The notes: a model not told the origin generated them from the sequence alone. A stretch of DNA of 18,646 bases from Coemansia sp. RSA 1804 (GCA_027578815.1 JANBTH010000382.1:1-18646), one strand, 5' to 3'; numbered from the stretch's first letter, positions 7,948-17,079 are shown. A program made the numbers and translations.

Positions 7948-10900
7948 TCAATTTCGCTTGCCTTTGCGAATAGATGAGTATTTCTTTGACAGCAGAGGCT
8001 TTTTATGCGAGCCGTTCTTACGATCGGTTTTTTGCTCCACAATCTTCTCATCCATCGGGGCCTTCTGTTCCTCGGCAATAAACAGCTGGATCTCCTCCCA
8101 CGCAGCGCGTCTCAGAAGTTTAACGTTACGCCGATACCGCACAAAGTCAGAAGCACCAAACGCCGACATGTCGAATGCAACCGCAACGTTGAGGTTTGCG
8201 CTTATCCTGCCTTGTATTGCGTTGTCGGTGCTATTCTGGCTGCTTCTGTCGCTCGAGTCTGTGTCTTCGCTGCCATTGTCGGAGCCTAGATCGTCCATCT
8301 CCTTGAGCAATTCCTCCTTCGCAGCATTTATATCGTCAGTCAGCATTGGGCCGTCGTTTGCAGCTGTCATATCAGCACCAACGTCCTCGCTTATATCAAA
8401 AGCATCAACATCCTGATCCTCCTGATCCTGCTCTAGCGTATCCTCTTTTATGTCATCTGCAGCCTCCGATGCGGTGGTAGACCGATAACCGTCCTTATCA
8501 AAGCGGCGCAGAGTATAGTTAGCAATATGCCCATAGCGCGGAAGCTTCACGTCAAGCACGTTCTTGGTTTTCCAATTTGGAATATTCAAGCATCGTTGGC
8601 TAAAATGAGTCAAAAGGAGGTTTTCAGCGCGCATACCCAGAGCCATTGCAACAGCCTCGCTGACTGTCGTGTGGCGCTTTGCAATGGCATCCTTTATGAG
8701 GTCGTCTGAATGCGTTGCCTCGTGTAGCAGCACAGTTGGCGGCTTGTTGCCTGCACGCCCAAGCGTCACCAGATTAGTGCACGGACGAGTGTCGCCAGAA
8801 TACACTACTCTCCATCCATTCTTGTGAGTGATGGACAGCCCGTAGGCCCACGGACAGTGTACTACAAAACAGGTGGATATCTCCGTTAGGCCGAGCTTGG
8901 CTTTCAAGACATTAGTTGCCTTGAGAGTCTCGGGATCTGCCTGTGGCGTGTCTAGTATACGGAGCTCCTGGCATCCAACAAAGTCCAAACGATCCAACCC
9001 AATATCCTGCACACCTGAAATATCCTGAATCCACGCCCAAAAGCGCCACGGTGCGACAATCGTGAGTCGCGGCAGCGGCGACGGAAGCGATTTTGTCAAC
9101 TGGCTCCACTCCCGCAGCAGCAGCACTGCACCAAGATGGTGGTCGGCGTGCATATGCGAAATGTAGAGCATTTTGAGCGAAACAACAAAGCCAACGTAGT
9201 CCAGATCGACTTTCTTGTTGTAGATATTGCGATGCGGATAGCCAAGGAATCGTTTGAGAAGAGAGACGGTTGACTCTCCGCAATCAAGGACAATCCCGCC
9301 GTATCCCTTGATGCTGATAATATTGGCGGACACATTGCGATAGAGGCTGGGAACAGAAGAGCCTGTGCCAATGGGGCAGAGGACCAAGTCTGTATCGCTA
9401 ACCGTGCGTGTATCAGAACTGGCATCGTCGTCCTGAGAAGCAGCAGTATCGGTTATGAGTCCCCTAGTCCTGCCTTGGATACTCGACCTAAGAGATGCTT
9501 TTGCAGTCTTATACATGGCCTCGGGAGACAAGAGCTGTGGGATCGTCGATAAGTCGATCCGGAACTTTGGCACAATCTCATAGATAGCATTGTGTTCAGC
9601 AACATGCACATTCTTTCCAGTCATGAATGAGCTCAGTGGAAGATCGGAAGCACTGGAGCTCTGCGGGAGAACAAAGGTGTTGTTATCAACAGCAGCAATG
9701 GCGGCCTGTACGCGAAGATGGCGCTGGAATGGGTTGGTGTCAGGAACCAGCTCAGGAGAGCTCACTACATGGTGAACATGCGCGGGGAATCGGCGTGCCC
9801 AGTCCTGGTAGCGCTTGTCCTGGGACACGCCTGGCCCTAGTCCGTGTACAATTATCGCAAGTTGGCTCTGTCTCGATTTGTTCTCGGCGCCTTCTTCCAG
9901 GAACGGAGTAAACTTTGGATTTGCGATTAGGGACTCAATGTAGTCGACACTCGGGCAGTCAATGATGATAACAATGCTGCCAGGGGTAGGAGGGCCAACG
10001 CACTGCGACGGATGGATAGTGTTGCCGTTGGGCCCAACAACGCTTTCGCCAGACTTTAGTCTGCTGTACAGTGGGCCAGGAGGAAGACCAAGCGCAACTG
10101 CGGCATTAAGGTCAAACTTCCCAGCAACAACGGGGCCCTCGAGAATAAAACTCAGCGAGGCCAATGACGGAGTGGTTTGAGGCAAAAGCATTCCAAGCTT
10201 GCCCATACCATTGCGGCCGCTGGCCTCTGGCGAATGTGCGCGCTTCTTCTCCAGCGCCTCCTCCTCAGCCTTTTGCAGATTCTGCAAGTGCTCCTCAACA
10301 GCCGATCCACTGCACTTGTCGTCATTGCCGTAGTACCCCTTCTTTTTCATCTGCTGCTGCTGTTGCTGCTGCTTGTTCTTCTTTGCCACCAGTCTGCTTT
10401 TTGGGCCGCTTATGTCTGGTTGTTTGGGGTGGCCAAAGGCGCGCGTCACAAGCTGTCTACGGATATTATGACTGTCGGATTCGCAGGAATTGCAGGCCTG
10501 TTCTTCATCTGCTGCGGCAGAGCTACTCGGGTATGCGTGCACAGGCACAATATGCACATTGGAGTCGCGGAAATCAGCGCTCGCGTCGGTGTCGAGCATC
10601 TCATTAACGGAAAGACCCATATCGCTTCGCAAAATAAAGTGTCTGGCCGCAGCCAGCGCATGCGTGAGGTTGCGGCCACCGTTGACAGCTATGCCCTTCA
10701 TTCCTGAATCGGCCAAGGTCAGAAGCATACCCGGCAACCCGCCCATGGACTCCCAGTCAACTCTGCTTAGAAACACCGCCGACACTTTGCTCACGCGCAC
10801 ATTGTTCTCAAAGCTAAGACGCTGAGTGCCTTCGCCGCAGTTGAACAGGTAGCGAGTGGTCGGGAAGAAAACCAGCACCGACGTTGATCGAGTGTTGTGT

Positions 10901-11100
10901 GTGTTTGGTGATAGAATCTGGATATGCCACTTCATCTTTAAAGCTAGAGCAGAGTGGATACCGCGTGTGTGTCGAACGATGCAATGGCTGAAACCAAGAC
11001 GATGGTTATGTATAATAGCGTTCTGTTGATGTGGTATGTGGTTGCCAACACGATGAATAGCAGATAGTCGATGCACGATGCCTCTAAACCCCATGAACAT
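7948..11100 (-). CDS. Long-form tRNase Z (ELAC2/Trz1-type tRNA 3' endonuclease)
   Basis: This 1050-residue metallo-beta-lactamase enzyme removes the 3' trailer from pre-tRNAs, in the nucleus and usually in mitochondria. The N-terminal half is the degenerate domain: NCGEGTQR (87-94), the decayed FLSRVDWESMGGLPG motif in place of HxHxDH, and the flexible-arm signature KFDLNAAVALGLPPGPLYSRLKSG (about 328-350, key residues GPLY). The catalytic half has PIGTGSSVPS (about 576-585), LDCGE (605-609), the zinc motif SHMHADHHLG (H649, H651, D653, H654), YSGDTRPC (D770), HEATHSDD (793-800), KRHTT (H810) and LLLTHFSQR (H832). A basic His/Arg-rich N-terminus looks like a mitochondrial presequence. Insertions: a low-complexity stretch with Q7 (about 195-300) and an acidic stretch (about 875-960). 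ATG 11100 is the first ATG; an upstream GTG at 11136 is ignored. Single exon, upstream of the unknown minus-strand gene. Confidence 0.96.
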   Translation of the reverse strand: MFMGFRGIVHRLSAIHRVGNHIPHQQNAIIHNHRLGFSHCIVRHTRGIHSALALKMKWHIQILSPNTHNTRSTSVLVFFPTTRYLFNCGEGTQRLSFENNVRVSKVSAVFLSRVDWESMGGLPGMLLTLADSGMKGIAVNGGRNLTHALAAARHFILRSDMGLSVNEMLDTDASADFRDSNVHIVPVHAYPSSSAAADEEQACNSCESDSHNIRRQLVTRAFGHPKQPDISGPKSRLVAKKNKQQQQQQQMKKKGYYGNDDKCSGSAVEEHLQNLQKAEEEALEKKRAHSPEASGRNGMGKLGMLLPQTTPSLASLSFILEGPVVAGKFDLNAAVALGLPPGPLYSRLKSGESVVGPNGNTIHPSQCVGPPTPGSIVIIIDCPSVDYIESLIANPKFTPFLEEGAENKSRQSQLAIIVHGLGPGVSQDKRYQDWARRFPAHVHHVVSSPELVPDTNPFQRHLRVQAAIAAVDNNTFVLPQSSSASDLPLSSFMTGKNVHVAEHNAIYEIVPKFRIDLSTIPQLLSPEAMYKTAKASLRSSIQGRTRGLITDTAASQDDDASSDTRTVSDTDLVLCPIGTGSSVPSLYRNVSANIISIKGYGGIVLDCGESTVSLLKRFLGYPHRNIYNKKVDLDYVGFVVSLKMLYISHMHADHHLGAVLLLREWSQLTKSLPSPLPRLTIVAPWRFWAWIQDISGVQDIGLDRLDFVGCQELRILDTPQADPETLKATNVLKAKLGLTEISTCFVVHCPWAYGLSITHKNGWRVVYSGDTRPCTNLVTLGRAGNKPPTVLLHEATHSDDLIKDAIAKRHTTVSEAVAMALGMRAENLLLTHFSQRCLNIPNWKTKNVLDVKLPRYGHIANYTLRRFDKDGYRSTTASEAADDIKEDTLEQDQEDQDVDAFDISEDVGADMTAANDGPMLTDDINAAKEELLKEMDDLGSDNGSEDTDSSDRSSQNSTDNAIQGRISANLNVAVAFDMSAFGASDFVRYRRNVKLLRRAAWEEIQLFIAEEQKAPMDEKIVEQKTDRKNGSHKKPLLSKKYSSIRKGKRN

Positions 11101-11488
11101 GTATGAGCGGATCCTCCTTCCGTTCTGATGCAGCACCCGCGTATTCTAGTTAGAACCCGGGCGCCTTCTCCTTGACAGTGCTTTGTAACCACTCTATGCC
11201 AGAATATACGTTTCGCACAGCAGCTGTCTGTCTCTGGGTGGATCCCCTGGACAAAGGGTCGGTAGTGCAGTGCAGTGCGTAAACTGCCTGAGACTGCTGA
11301 AATGTGTATGAGCGAGACGATGAGAAAAATTAAACAAACGATACAGAAATACTATTAAAACCCACTGCGGTCCGGAGGAGAGAAGAAAAACGATATGAAT
11401 GAAAAAAGAGGGAGATGAGCGATCGATAAAGGGGGAGGGGAAAGCAAAGATAAAGCTGTAAGGAAATGGAGCAAAGAAAAAAATTTTT

Positions 11489-11494
11489 TTTATT
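11489..11494 (-). terminator. Putative polyadenylation signal of the MFS gene
   Basis: On the minus strand this reads AATAAA, 80 nt after the MFS TAA codon, directly after the second of two hairpins and before an A/T run. It is the only canonical signal seen near this stop. Confidence 0.5.
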
Positions 11495-11513
11495 GGGTCA
11501 CTGTCAATGACCC
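11495..11513 (-). other. Hairpin in MFS 3' UTR (6-bp stem)
   Basis: Perfect inverted repeat: GGGTCA at 11495-11500 and TGACCC at 11508-11513 with a 7-nt loop. It abuts the AATAAA on the minus strand. On the plus strand the stem is followed by TTTTT. Confidence 0.6.
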
Positions 11514-11522
11514 TTTTTGAGA

Positions 11523-11544
11523 CCAGCCCTGCCAAGCGGGCTGG
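11523..11544 (-). other. GC-rich hairpin in MFS 3' UTR (7-bp stem)
   Basis: Perfect inverted repeat: CCAGCCC at 11523-11529 and GGGCTGG at 11538-11544 with an 8-nt loop. In the minus-strand transcript one further G-U pair can form. It lies about 30 nt after the MFS stop codon and 9 nt from the second hairpin. Confidence 0.65.
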
Positions 11545-11573
11545 CTTTGAATCCCCTTTAGCTTTCGTATCGT

Positions 11574-13754
11574 TTATACAAAGGCCTTCTCGTTTGCCGA
11601 TGATGCGAGAAGCGCACAGGACAGGTACATCCGCCACACTGTGCTAACCTCTTCATGCGCCAGCATCTCGAAACGCCAGCGTCCAAACAGCCTGAGGGTT
11701 CTACGCGGCGGCGGTGTTGCGCACATGAGCTGGACAAACGAGTTGCGCGTTTCGTTGTTGTCATCGGAGTCGGCGGATCTTGTGTCGCTGATATAGTTGA
11801 AGGCCTCGGACGCCTGCTGCTCCTGATGCTGCTGCTGCTGCTTGCTGGCACTGGGGTTGGCCAACGAGCCTTCCTGCAAGAAAGTGCTGACTGTCGCACT
11901 GTCTCCTGCTCGATGCGCTAGCGCATCGGCGCGGGACTTTTCGGTCTCGACGGCGCCCTGGCCAGAGAAGGGGCCCAGACTTACGTCCTCCAGACGAGCG
12001 GTGTTTGCGGTTGCCGCCGAGTATCCGGCACTCGCTGCGGTGGGCAGACCGCCAATCGCGGGATCTGCGCGACTCTCCCGCGGCGGCGGCTGATGCTGCG
12101 TGTCGGGAGCAGTGGCGGAGAGAAACACGTAGTCGTGCAGACCGTGCTGCTCGGTGCCGCGTGCAAGTCGGAACATGCGACCGGCAAAGGTGTGGCAGTA
12201 TATCTGGTTGTGGACGCGCGGAAACATGCGCTCGCTGGGCGTGATGCGCACAAAGGCCAGCGCAACCCATCCGCAGACCAGCAGTGCCAAAATCCAGTAC
12301 TGGTTGGCAATGTAGACAAACGGGTCGCTCAGCGTGTAGCCCTTGGAGCCAGTGAGGATGCCGATGATTCCGGTGTAAGTCAGACCGCCGCCGATTGCAG
12401 CCACCGACCATCCAGTGAGCATGATGCCGTGGCACGCCGACATGTTCGGCGCTCCAAACATGTCGGCCAGTGTGGCAGCAATGACGCCCACACCGCCGCC
12501 GTAGCAGAGCGTCGCCATCCACACAAAGGAGACGAACGGCCAGAACTGCTTCCGCGGGAGAATAAACAGCAGAAGGGTGACAATGACGATCTGTAGCGAG
12601 ATGACAAAGAGGAATGTGCGGCGGCGGCCAACGTAGTCGGACACCCAGCCCATCAGCAGCCGCCCGCCGGCGTTAAAGGCGCCCTCGATGGTGACGATTG
12701 TGGCGACCGGTGCAAGCATGTGGCCGCCGAACAGGTTGGTTGTCATGCTGGCCAGGTTGGAGATGATAGCCACGCCAAACACCAGATTCACAAAGAATGC
12801 CACCCAGAGCAGCCAAAAGTCCCTCGACGCCAGCGCCTGCGCCAGCGTAATGACCAGCACGGGCTCGCCAGAGTTGGTTCCGACAGTTATTGTCTTGCCG
12901 CCGATTGTTGCGCTTTTGCCCTGGATGGTCTGCTGCATGCTGCGCTGGTGTGGATATTGCATGTCCGCCACCGACTGGTCCATCATGTCAACCACAACGC
13001 CTGCCACGTTGTGGTGCGGCGGCGGCGAGCGCATCACCAGCGCACACGCCATCATCACCACAAAGTTGATTGCGCCCAGCACTGCAAACGCCTGCGGAAC
13101 CGTGAACACGCGCACCAGCTCTGCGTTTAGGTTGCTAAAGGCAACAGCGCCGCTGCCAAATCCGCTGACAGCCAGTCCCGACGCAAACCCGCGCGAGTGC
13201 GGGTACCACTTGATGACCGCATCAATCGTCGTCACGTATCCAAGTCCCAGCCCAATCCCGCTGATAAACCCGTATCCAAAGTACAGCATCCCAATCTCCT
13301 TACATGCCAGCCCCAGCGCTGCTGTGCAGTGTCCGACAAAGAACACAATTGCCGCCAGCGCCGCACACATGCGCGGTGAATGCGATTCTATCCACGGGCC
13401 AAACACTGCGCCTGATGTTCCCAGCATTCCAAGCGCAATGTAGAACGTAATCTGCGCCTTGTTTTCCTTTGGGTTTCCGTACACGTACTGGTCAATTGGC
13501 TTGTTCAGAATCGACCATGCGTAGAGCGACCCCAGACAAAACTGGCTGATCACCGCTACAAAAATGATCATCCACGCACGGCACCGTACGCGCCCAAACA
13601 GAATCCACTGGTCTCTGCGGATCTCGTGCGGTGTTCGATGGTACTCGGTGTTTGCGTAGTAAGAGAGCACCATTTCTTTGAATGATCTGACATTTTTGCT
13701 CCGTGCATTCTGATCAAAAACTGCGTCGGAGGCAAGCTCTTCAACCAGGTACAT
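11574..13754 (-). CDS. MFS transporter, oxalate/formate antiporter (OFA)-like, with long C-terminal tail
   Basis: A 726-residue twelve-helix carrier, probably for a small monocarboxylate or dicarboxylate; the substrate cannot be read from sequence. A cytosolic N-terminus of about 58 residues precedes TM1 (about 61-82), which carries the OFA signature LGSLYAWSIL. TM2-TM6 follow to about 241, including YFGYGFISGIGLGLGY in TM4 and RGFASGLAVSGFGSGA in TM5, both typical of OFA members. A polar central loop of about 70 residues separates the halves. TM7-TM12 span about 313-504, with the MFS motif GRLLMGWVSDYVGRRR (364-379) after TM8. Residues 505-726 form a cytosolic tail with a Q/H-rich run near 638-647 and an R/W-rich terminal segment. 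ATG 13754 is the first ATG and ends at TAA 11574. The coding sequence is notably rich in G/C at third positions compared with its AT-rich flanks. Confidence 0.9.
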   Translation of the reverse strand: MYLVEELASDAVFDQNARSKNVRSFKEMVLSYYANTEYHRTPHEIRRDQWILFGRVRCRAWMIIFVAVISQFCLGSLYAWSILNKPIDQYVYGNPKENKAQITFYIALGMLGTSGAVFGPWIESHSPRMCAALAAIVFFVGHCTAALGLACKEIGMLYFGYGFISGIGLGLGYVTTIDAVIKWYPHSRGFASGLAVSGFGSGAVAFSNLNAELVRVFTVPQAFAVLGAINFVVMMACALVMRSPPPHHNVAGVVVDMMDQSVADMQYPHQRSMQQTIQGKSATIGGKTITVGTNSGEPVLVITLAQALASRDFWLLWVAFFVNLVFGVAIISNLASMTTNLFGGHMLAPVATIVTIEGAFNAGGRLLMGWVSDYVGRRRTFLFVISLQIVIVTLLLFILPRKQFWPFVSFVWMATLCYGGGVGVIAATLADMFGAPNMSACHGIMLTGWSVAAIGGGLTYTGIIGILTGSKGYTLSDPFVYIANQYWILALLVCGWVALAFVRITPSERMFPRVHNQIYCHTFAGRMFRLARGTEQHGLHDYVFLSATAPDTQHQPPPRESRADPAIGGLPTAASAGYSAATANTARLEDVSLGPFSGQGAVETEKSRADALAHRAGDSATVSTFLQEGSLANPSASKQQQQHQEQQASEAFNYISDTRSADSDDNNETRNSFVQLMCATPPPRRTLRLFGRWRFEMLAHEEVSTVWRMYLSCALLASSANEKAFV

Positions 13755-14574
13755 GGTGTTAGCTTCTCTCTATTTGGCAATTGTACTATATGACTGTGAA
13801 TATGCCGTCTACCTTATTGTATGTAATGATGTGAATTCGATAACAACAGCCACAACAACAAAAAACACGCACTCACACGCACTCCAATCAAGCTATTGAA
13901 ATGCTTCGTTTCCGGTTAGAAAAATATGAGTAAAATTGGCTGGCTATATAATAATACAATCTATCACCACTAGAAATATAATAATTTCAGTAACGCTTTC
14001 TTCTAGTTATTTTTAAGAAAAATTGACAAAAATAATAACTTAAGGAAGAGAAGGAAGCAAGAAATTGTTTGTGACAGTTTTAAGCGTATACTCGTATATT
14101 CGTGTATTCTCTTTTTCATACTTTCGTATTCTTTTCTGTACTTTGGGCAGCACTCGAATGTTTTATGCTGGCCTGAAAAGGGCTTGCTTCCTGATCCATT
14201 GGAGGCTTGAGTAGTTTTCTTTCAATATTTCCGGTGACAAGAAAATAAAGGGATTCCAGGACAAACGAAATTCTACGTGTTGTGCAGGTTTTTTATGAAT
14301 GGTGTAATGAAGACAACGCTTTTTCAATTTTCCATTTGTCTCCTAGGGCTCGGAAACGCCTTCACTATTCCTCAATGACATGTGCGCTAGGTAGCACGCT
14401 GCAATATCAAGAAAAAATAGCATGTGGTTGTGTTCTACAATAAAAATCTAGCTACCCTTACAACTGTTGACAAATTAACTGTTTGTAGTTTTTTTAAATT
14501 CCAGCCAAACACTGATATATACATTATGTATAAAAGTCTATATAATTTGCTTCCACAAGTTTGCTGATTTTTGT

Positions 14575-14615
14575 AATAATATTATTATAATAATAACATT
14601 ATGATAATTATTATT
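14575..14615. repeat. Imperfect AT-only inverted repeat
   Basis: About 17 bp of A/T stem with one bulge, one G-T pair and a loop of roughly 6 nt, made of AAT/ATT-type triplets. Because the arms are also short tandem repeats, other registers are possible. It probably reflects AT-rich spacer composition or a local cruciform-prone site. Confidence 0.5.
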
Positions 14616-16906
14616 GGAAGCTACATGTCATGCTTGGTTATTTTTAATATTCAATTAAACAATTAACGGCCAGTTGGCAATTTGTTTTGCAAAAGCATGT
14701 TCACGAGTAAATACAAACATTGCGTTTGTATATTGCAACTATTTATTTTATTTTACCTCTCCAAAAAAAATTTTAACAAATAAATGCTAGATTCGGCTTT
14801 AGCCGTGTGGTTAAAAACATTATCCCTTCAAACAATACGATTAGAATGCAAATAAAAGCCCCTTTGTGTTAATGTTGGGCTGATAGCTGCTTTTTGCAAT
14901 TGAATTTTAGCAACACAATATGTGGCTTGTTGCAATTGGTATACAATATAGAAATGCTGGATTGAAGCTCCCTTTTCTTGTCATGCATTGTTTGGCTTTT
15001 GTACAGCAAGTACTCAACCATTTTTTGCACTGAAAACAAAAATAAAAGGTTTTGGGCATTTCCATTCCATCTTATTGTGCGTTTCTGGTCGCGGTGGCAG
15101 TATGCGACATTAACAACAAAACAATATCTTGTACGCAGCTGCTTCCTGCGCCGCTTATTTGTTTTTAGCACACACTTTAGCATCCTACTAGTCCCATTTG
15201 GGTTGGAACGAAAATACAAAATAAACAAAAACGCCTCATCATATGCATAGTGTGCAGAAATCTGATTATTTCAGATATTTGCATATATGCTGTCCGCTTT
15301 AGGAAGGATATACAATTGTTCACTAAAATATAATACATATGGCTATGGATAATAAGCCACCAGTTGTTTTGTATTTATTTTACTCTGCTTTTTATAATTG
15401 CAGATCAATAAGAAAAATGAGCATCCGTAAACAAGTGACAATAAGGATTAAGCGTGACGTTAACAACTGGCATATAGCCGACAATTAGACACATTTATTG
15501 AAAGCAAGTGTGACATAGTGCAACATTTGGTCTGTAACAGAGCAGTTTAGACTATGAAATCAATGTAAACATACTGATTTAATTGCATAATCTTGAGCAT
15601 CATCCATGCTAACTAAAATATACAAGAAAAGCGATGTAGTGAATTTTCAATGACTTTACAATTTCTTGAAAAATGATTAATAACAAAGAAAAAACATTTA
15701 GATCTTGTTGTTAACCCCGTGAAGCTTTTTCTACCAATAACTATCTACAAGATTATATCCATTAAATATATGGTATATCAAATGTAACTACCACAACAAC
15801 GAGAAAAATATAGCTTAATTATTCTACGATCTGGCATGATTAAGAAAACAATAAACAACGTCCAGCGATATATCATTACTCATGAGCAAAACCTTGCACA
15901 ATGCCACGATAAGGTAGACTCGTAAATGCCTACCCATGGGTTTTCTTTCCTACGCGTTTTCCATTTTCGTTCAATAATGCAGGCTTTCTTAATCAGGTTT
16001 GTAATTGTATAAAGTGGAATATACCAAAATAAAACATACAGTGACCAAGGATGGACATAAACGGGTTTTATATAATCAGAGCATGTCCAAAAACAACAGA
16101 AAAGTGACGACTAGATAGGTGCTAATATTAAATGTAGATAGCCCGCTTTAGGAACTGGTATCCCAAATAGGGAATGGCTTAGTTATTATCTATGTATAAC
16201 ATCAAGGAAGGAAATGGAAATAACGGCCGCCAGTTATAAAAATGGCGACGGAAACAAATACACTAGTAAGGGAATGTTAAGGCGCCATTACATCTGTCGT
16301 TGTCAAGCTGCACCCTTCAGAATTAAGGAAAGGGAGAATGCGGAAGAGGTATACAAAAGCCTAGCCTCAGGCAATGCTATTGTTTTATTTACGTTTATTT
16401 TGTTTTCTTGTAACCTTTTTTAAAGAAGAATGAGAAAGCACTTTGGACCTGTCGATAAGAAAACATTTCTTGAATTAACTTTTGGAATCTTTTTGTTTGT
16501 CTTAAACGGGGCAGTGCACGGCTTAAAGCGTATGTTTGCACAAAATAAAATGCGTGCCTTTTTTCTTGAACAATGACTTGTTTGTCTTTTGTTGTCACTT
16601 TTCGCTGTTATTGATTATTTGCAAGTTGGTTTTGACTGCTTATTAGCTATTTTTCTCCGCCGTTTTTCCTAGTCAATTTTCCAATAATTTATTCCCCCAC
16701 CCCCTTTATTTATTTACAAAGGTTGGCAGACTCTCCATCTTTTATATTCTTTTATATCGAAAATATTCATATGCCGCTGATAGTTTCCACCGAGAAAAAA
16801 TATCAGTGTGCATAACTAGCTATAGTGATACTGAAGGAATATATTTTTATTTACTGCTACCGTAGCTTGTATATATGCTACAAGTGAGAGAAAGGACTAT
16901 TTTAAT

Positions 16907-16915
16907 TATAAAAAG
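16907..16915 (+). promoter_or_regulatory. TATA-box-like element upstream of the Gag-like gene
   Basis: TATAAAAAG lies 165 bp before the start codon at 17080. No ATG occurs between them, so a transcript started here would use 17080 as its first start codon. A CCAAT-containing 13-mer (TCCAATAATTTAT) occurs at 16680-16692 and 16965-16977. Confidence 0.35.
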
Positions 16916-17079
16916 GGAGTAGGGCATATAGCACGCCTAGTTCTAGTGTATTTCTTTTTAATAATCCAATAATTTATAGTATTTATTTCTAGTAGTCTAA
17001 TTTAATTGTATCTCAAGCTCATAGAGAAGGAAGGGAGACAGGCGGCCTCTTTTCCAGTCAACAGATAGGAGGATAGGCA

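Larger units (their letters stand above)
11101..11573. other. Intergenic region between tRNase Z and the MFS gene
   Basis: About 470 bp holding, on the minus strand, the MFS 3' UTR (right) and the tRNase Z promoter and leader (left). The leader has no upstream ATG within about 110 nt. It contains a degenerate tRNA-like sequence at 11142-11206. The MFS 3' flank has two hairpins and an AATAAA. The middle (about 11300-11480) is purine-rich on the plus strand, with GAAAAAAGAGGGAG-type tracts, so T/C-rich on the transcribed strand. Confidence 0.6.
13755..17079. other. AT-rich gene desert between the MFS gene and the Gag-like gene
   Basis: More than 3 kb with no convincing gene. All frames are short and mostly lack an ATG start. 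Items seen: the MFS promoter (right of 13755), T-rich CGTAT-type repeats (about 14085-14145), an AT-only hairpin (14575-14615), a degenerate tRNA-like sequence (14795-14860), a minus-strand patch resembling a decayed zinc-ribbon (15085-15177), a 12-bp repeat CCGCTTTAGGAA at 15294 and 16143, and a slightly GC-richer patch (about 16200-16340). Together they suggest old mobile-element debris, but none is a firm call. The last 200 bp hold the promoter of the Gag-like gene. Confidence 0.5.

Noticed and set aside
11101..11136. Upstream extension of tRNase Z from a GTG codon
   Set aside because: An ATG at 11100 is available and already provides a presequence-like N-terminus; the extension adds no motif.
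11761..13443. Several long frames on both strands inside the MFS gene
   Set aside because: They are shadows of a GC-rich coding sequence; only the annotated frame has twelve helices and MFS motifs.
15711..15718. TTAACCCC as a possible piggyBac end (TTAA target plus CCC)
   Set aside because: No matching inverted end or second TTAA junction was found, so it cannot be tied to the zinc-ribbon-like patch.
15294..16154. 12-bp direct repeat CCGCTTTAGGAA at 15294 and 16143
   Set aside because: Flanks differ completely, so it does not mark terminal repeats; it is probably chance or old debris.
16214..16598. Two short frames (69 codons plus, 67 codons minus) in the gene desert
   Set aside because: They show no motif and have AT-driven composition, with no supporting context.
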